Assembly: GCF_964199755.1 (NCBI RefSeq)
Contig: NC_133896.1
Coordinates: 83,543,815-83,607,814 of the forward strand
DNA length: 64,000 nucleotides
Source of the DNA: Larus michahellis
Taxonomy: Eukaryota; Chordata; Aves; Charadriiformes; Laridae
Reading direction: 5' to 3'
In this document: in pieces, positions 60,401 through 64,000 of the stretch
Layout: each line of letters begins with the position of its first letter
Numbering within the stretch: the first letter of the stretch is position 1
Program-made: the position numbers and the translations under genes
Notes under the pieces: model-generated
Database searches by the model: none
What the model was told of the DNA's origin: nothing
The model's input: the letters and a program-made list of their open reading frames with translations, nothing else

Positions 60401-62342
60401 AACAGAGGCCTACATTTTCTAAATGTGAGCAGTCATTCCAAATCACTTGTCCCTTTTCGATTGCTCACTGGTAGGCTTCCTGCAAGAGCAATCTCACAAC
60501 TGAAACTCTCTAAACGTATTTATTGATTGTAAATAAGAAAAAAGACAATACAACTAAGATACTGTTGTTGATACTAAAAAACATATATGGGAAAAACATG
60601 CACATCGGGAGAGTCGAGTCCTGACAAATATAAAATGCCTGCTCCTCCCCATTCCCTAATGTTGACAATGCCTTGAAGAAATGAGGCAACAAGAAGGGAT
60701 TCTGTGTAATGTGGAAAGCAGCACACGCTCTTTGCCAAAGACATGGTTTCACAAGAATTTTACAGTTGATGTAAACACAATCTGTTGTGGTCTTTTCCTC
60801 TCCCCTACTCCACCTTGCACATTGACGCTAATGCTTATGCAGCTGCATAGCGAGCACGTTGATGGAACAAACCTAGCTGAAAGGCAGCAACCCTTCCAAA
60901 AATTGTTTTCAGACAGAGTAGCCTGTGAAACTAACTGGCCACAGAGCTATAGGACAGCACTCGTGAACCAGCACTTTGGTAACCCAACTCAAATGAAATA
61001 GGTGTGCTCCTGTCACAGCTCCAACAGTCTGTAGGAGAACCAAGAACTGTGGCAGAGGGAGAAACCTGTAACAAATTGCTATGTCCCCACCTGTATCGCC
61101 CATTTTCCTTTTGTAGGAAGTCAAAGCAGAGAGCGTGCAATTCTTATCAGTCCCAGAACAAGGACAAAAAACAATTTTCACCAAGCAAATACACAATCAT
61201 TATATGCTTCCAATAGCAAAAGACAGAAAAAATGTGCAGAATTTGAGTTCTAAGCACCTTGACTACAGTTCAGCCATGTGAGACTTCAGACCCCACCATA
61301 CTCGTATAGGTCTTACACCTTTCCAAACACAAGGCAATAGTCACTTTCTGCACTGGAGAGGGGAGAGGAATGTACTACATGTCATTTGACACAGAGGGCA
61401 AGGAATTCCAAAGACATCATTGGTACTTTTAAGAACATAAAGCAGGGGAATATTCTTTATTCGCTTTATTATGAACACAAAGCCATGTTGCAAGAACTGT
61501 AAATTGCAATGTCAAAACAGAGGCAGGAAAATCTGGAAGCACAATTCTTCATCACAGCACATAGCACTGTATGCAATTTTATTCAGAGTACAACCCCACT
61601 AGGCTCCTTGTAGCAGTGAGCCTCATTTTCAGTTCTAGGTGTACAGGTTAGCAGTCACTAAAGGGAAGTCTGGTTTTATATGTTTTGTCTAAAGGCTGCA
61701 TCCCTAGAAAGAGCTGGGATTAAACATTCAAGAATTTAAATAATCTTTACTTTTCATTCTTCTTTGCTCTACTGTACGCTTTTTTTGCAAGTGACAGATT
61801 ACCTTCTTAAGGCAATAGCATCCTTTACAACATGACTTTTATTCATCCTTCTGCAGCTCCTTACCAACTGCATCGTACAAACATGCATGCAGCTGGTCCT
61901 TCACCTGAGCTGCAGCTCCCACTTCTCATCTGAGTCCCAGAAGCCCTTTTCCCAGGCTTCATACTACTGAGATTTAACACAGTGCTATAGGACACTCTGG
62001 CATCCTTAATAACAGGTGTTGCTATCGCTTTATCTGATTACAGGTAATTTTTTTCCCCTGTTCAGAAAAAGGAACTCTTCTAATACTCCTGTTGATACCA
62101 GAAATCCATCACTATTTGTTGATATTCTGTGGAGACTGACTTAGAATCTTCATAGTTCTCTAAAGCTATCAAGGTAACATCTTGGCTTACAAATAAAGTC
62201 TCTTAAGGTTTACAATATTATTCAGTAATAATACCTAACATTCCGTTGAGCAGGGAAGAATAATTTTCCATCTCTAACAAACTAATAGGATAACTGATAC
62301 TAACCTTGCAGTATCTTGTCTTTGTTGTATCTTGTTTCTCCA
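54040..62342 (-). CDS. TIGAR: TIGAR, fructose-2,6-bisphosphatase, exons 2-6 (5' partial)
   Basis: TIGAR is a cytosolic histidine-phosphatase-fold enzyme. It removes phosphate from fructose-2,6-bisphosphate and related sugar phosphates, restraining glycolysis and favouring the pentose phosphate pathway. Exons complement(join(54040..54498, 54929..55039, 57551..57628, 60005..60126, 62305..62342)) total 808 nt and give 268 residues. If exon 1 supplies 11 residues, as in human, the protein is about 279 long (human 270). Numbered that way, the window starts at G12 of the Arg-His-Gly-Glu motif, whose His11 is mostly in exon 1. The acid residue E89 is in Leu-Arg-Glu-Arg, and the second catalytic His is H201 in VVSHGAYMR (human H198). 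Residue 102 is Asp where human has Glu. The region 146-190 is poorly conserved. Intron 3 uses a GC donor. Exon 1 and the promoter are not in view. Confidence 0.95.
54499..54928 (-). other. TIGAR: TIGAR intron 5
   Basis: A 430-bp intron with donor GTATAG, a weak variant, and acceptor TTTAG. No repeat or gene recognised. Confidence 0.9.
54929..55039 (-). CDS. TIGAR: TIGAR exon 5
   Basis: A 111-nt, phase 0-0 exon. It encodes Lys-Tyr-Gly-Val-Ala-Glu-Gly through Pro-Ser-Gly-Gly-Glu-Thr-Leu-Asp-Glu, matching mammalian TIGAR closely. It contains D102, which is Glu in human. Confidence 0.96.
55040..57550 (-). other. TIGAR: TIGAR intron 4
   Basis: A 2511-bp GT-AG intron (donor GTAAGT). It holds a compound TG/TA/CA microsatellite at 55236-55284 and open frames of up to 138 codons (56766-56350) that show no family resemblance. 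Confidence 0.88.
55236..55284. repeat. Compound self-complementary microsatellite
   Basis: A run of (TG)n, then (TA)n, then (CA)n, then (TA)n. The TG and CA arms are complementary around the TA centre, so the tract can fold into a hairpin or cruciform. Confidence 0.92.
57551..57628 (-). CDS. TIGAR: TIGAR exon 4
   Basis: A 78-nt, phase 0-0 exon. It encodes 26 residues from Thr-Ala-Ala-Thr-Ile-Leu to Arg-Leu-Arg-Glu-Arg and contains the catalytic acid E89. Acceptor TTTTTAG and donor GTAAGT are both strong. Confidence 0.95.
57629..60004 (-). other. TIGAR: TIGAR intron 3, GC-AG type
   Basis: A 2376-bp intron whose donor reads CAG|GCAAGT: a GC donor with otherwise perfect consensus. The acceptor is TTTTTAG. 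No gene or clear repeat inside. Confidence 0.85.
60005..60126 (-). CDS. TIGAR: TIGAR exon 3
   Basis: A 122-nt exon, entering at phase 1 and leaving at phase 0. It encodes Gln-Gly-Val-Asp-Glu-Pro-Leu-Ser through [10 protein letters not shown]. R61, a phosphate-binding Arg in the family, is present in Leu-Leu-Arg. Confidence 0.95.
60127..62304 (-). other. TIGAR: TIGAR intron 2
   Basis: A 2178-bp intron with donor GTTAGT and acceptor TTTTGTAG. No gene or named repeat recognised. Confidence 0.88.
62305..62342 (-). CDS. TIGAR: TIGAR exon 2 (38 bp micro-exon)
   Basis: It lies between a CTCTTTCAG acceptor and a GTTAGT donor. The first base closes a His codon, then [12 protein letters not shown] follows, and the last base opens a Gly codon. 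This is the half of the RHGE phosphatase motif that follows the catalytic His. Confidence 0.93.
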
Positions 62343-64000
62343 CTGAAAGAGATTATAAACAAAAAAATTTCTTGACTCACAATAGTTTTAGTGAATGTTA
62401 AGAAACATTATTATATTAGATACCAACAGAAGACAGCAGAGTCTAAATATAAAAAATGAGATACAGTTCAGCACAGCCTCTTTTCAAAAAGATGTATTTG
62501 AAGACTTTATAATAAACCAAAACCAATTTCAATGAGTCAAACCCAATCATGCAGCCAATATTTATTAAGACAAACCTACATGGAATAAAAGGAAGGGAAG
62601 TAATTTCTTAAATTCATCGTAAATGCATTATAATTCATCTATTACAACAACGCCTCCATGCTGGAGACAGGGAAGACACAGGAAGACTCTGGAGTCCTCT
62701 TACGAAAAGCACATGCTAGCCAACTGGACCTATGTGCTTTAAAGGGAAGCCAGTTCAAGAGATTATCAAAGATATCAGCAGAGCAGGCTGCACACCTTGA
62801 AATAACGCAGCACTAAAAAGGGAGAGCTGTAGAAAAGCTTACTAGAATGAACATCACCTTCTTCAGGAATTAAAATGTCCTATCTTGAAAACTATAACTG
62901 ATGGTATTTCAAGAGAAGAGCAACTGAAACCATACGCAGATTTATTCAGGAGGGAAAATCTAACAACTAAACTTGACATGAACAAAGTTAAGTGTGGTGA
63001 CTTTGTTGAGACTCTTCATCTGACTAAAACGTCCCGTGCTTAGACACTAAGGCCAAGTGCACTGGTTAGTTTTTATAGAGAGTGCTATCAACACTGCTGG
63101 GTGGACATCCTCAAGATGAGCCCCAAACAGGTAACTGAACACAGATGGTCAGGACTTTTAAGAGAAAACACTGTATTTTAGTACACTTTAAAGTCTTTCC
63201 TGTAGAGGGTGCAACAATTTAATTCTCCAAGTTCTACCCACTTCCTGACAGCTACTTCCAGCCTCTTGAGGAAAATGCAGCAGGCTGGATGAATCCCATC
63301 CTGCTGGTCATCAGTTGGAGGTGGGGGAAGAGCAGAATGTGCAAGTCGTGCTAAGGTAGCCCAGCACACGTAAGCACAGTCTAATGGATGAACTCCCATC
63401 CATTAGCTGGTGAATGAACTGGGATCTTCCTGAGTGCCTGCAAGAGTCCCACCTGAAGATTTCAAGTTCAACAAATTGTTTCAGGCTCACGCATTTTCTA
63501 GCTGATGTAAAAGTAAGGCTGCACCTAGAGCACCAAGTCAGCAGATCCAGGTCTTTAAGGGAAGTCGAGAGTAACTCTTAACAGAAAAATCAGGAAAAAA
63601 AAATAAGTCATTGCTCCAGTTGCACTGATTAGTATTAAACTGAATTATGCTAAAGAGGAAAAAAAAGTTTAGCTTTCATAAAAAATAAACAGCTACTGTC
63701 AATCACAGGAAGCTGGATCTATGTAGTCTAGTTAACGACAAATCTTTGTCAACATCCACTGCAGCCTGGGAGAAAAACTCACCTTAGCAATTTTAACCAA
63801 GCCACAAATGCCAGTTCTTTAACATTACACAGTAGAAATGTTAGACCACCGATCTTAAACAAGCTCTTCGCCCCACCACAGAGCTTCTGCCAGCAGAAAG
63901 GTCTTACGACCGAAAAGTTCACAAACCGTGCTTGCTAATGCGGCGTATAACCCCGTACATCAACCAACACCCAACTATACCGATACGGCTTGACTTGACC
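62343..64000 (-). other. TIGAR: TIGAR intron 1 (partial)
   Basis: I searched the minus strand for a short exon encoding a start Met through Val-Val-Arg-His with a GT donor and found none. Intron 1 therefore probably runs off the window, and is at least 1.66 kb. No other gene is recognisable; the frame at 63399-63178 has no family resemblance. Confidence 0.65.

Noticed and set aside
63178-64000. Search for TIGAR exon 1 at the right edge
   Set aside because: No minus-strand stretch encodes the expected start followed by Leu-Thr-Val-Val-Arg with a donor, so exon 1 was not called.

Overview
This is about 64 kb of vertebrate nuclear DNA, almost certainly from a bird. The evidence is many CR1 LINE 3' fragments, sparse intron-split genes, and the order FGF6 - FGF23 - TIGAR. 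The same neighbourhood lies on human chromosome 12p13 beside CCND2, read in the opposite direction. I see no prokaryotic, viral or CRISPR content. The species cannot be fixed from the sequence alone; a related sauropsid cannot be fully excluded.

Layout. Positions 1-9756 are intergenic and hold one old CR1 3' end. FGF6 (+) occupies 10006-13589 in three exons and encodes 209 residues. A 23-kb intergenic interval follows, with a cluster of nested CR1 copies (23056-25085) and two divergently oriented CTCF-like motifs (20.56 and 21.26 kb). FGF23 (+) occupies 36855-40216 in three exons and encodes 254 residues. It has a TATA box about 120 bp upstream and a probable long 3' UTR ending near 43.0 kb with an AU-rich element. 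About 11 kb between the convergent FGF23 and TIGAR genes holds CR1 fragments, a 39-bp minisatellite and a MIR-type SINE. TIGAR (-) occupies 54040-62342 in five recognisable exons (exons 2-6). Its first exon, which should encode about the first 11 residues, is not visible and probably lies past 64000.

Function. FGF6 is a heparin-binding paracrine FGF linked to muscle. FGF23 is an endocrine FGF that controls phosphate and vitamin D through FGFR plus alpha-Klotho. TIGAR is a histidine-phosphatase-fold enzyme acting on fructose-2,6-bisphosphate and related sugar phosphates. The two FGF genes are old tandem relatives: both have a 104-bp middle exon with identical splice phases. TIGAR is a syntenic neighbour with no direct pathway link.

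The most informative observations are a duplicated Asp-Pro-His motif in the FGF23 C-tail that matches the two Klotho-binding repeats known in mammals; a conserved RNTR processing site followed by Ser-Ala-Asp instead of the mammalian Ser-Ala-Glu; a GC-AG intron in TIGAR; a likely ARE and poly(A) signal for FGF23; and the divergent CTCF-like pair between the two FGF genes. I did not find a convincing wholly new gene system.
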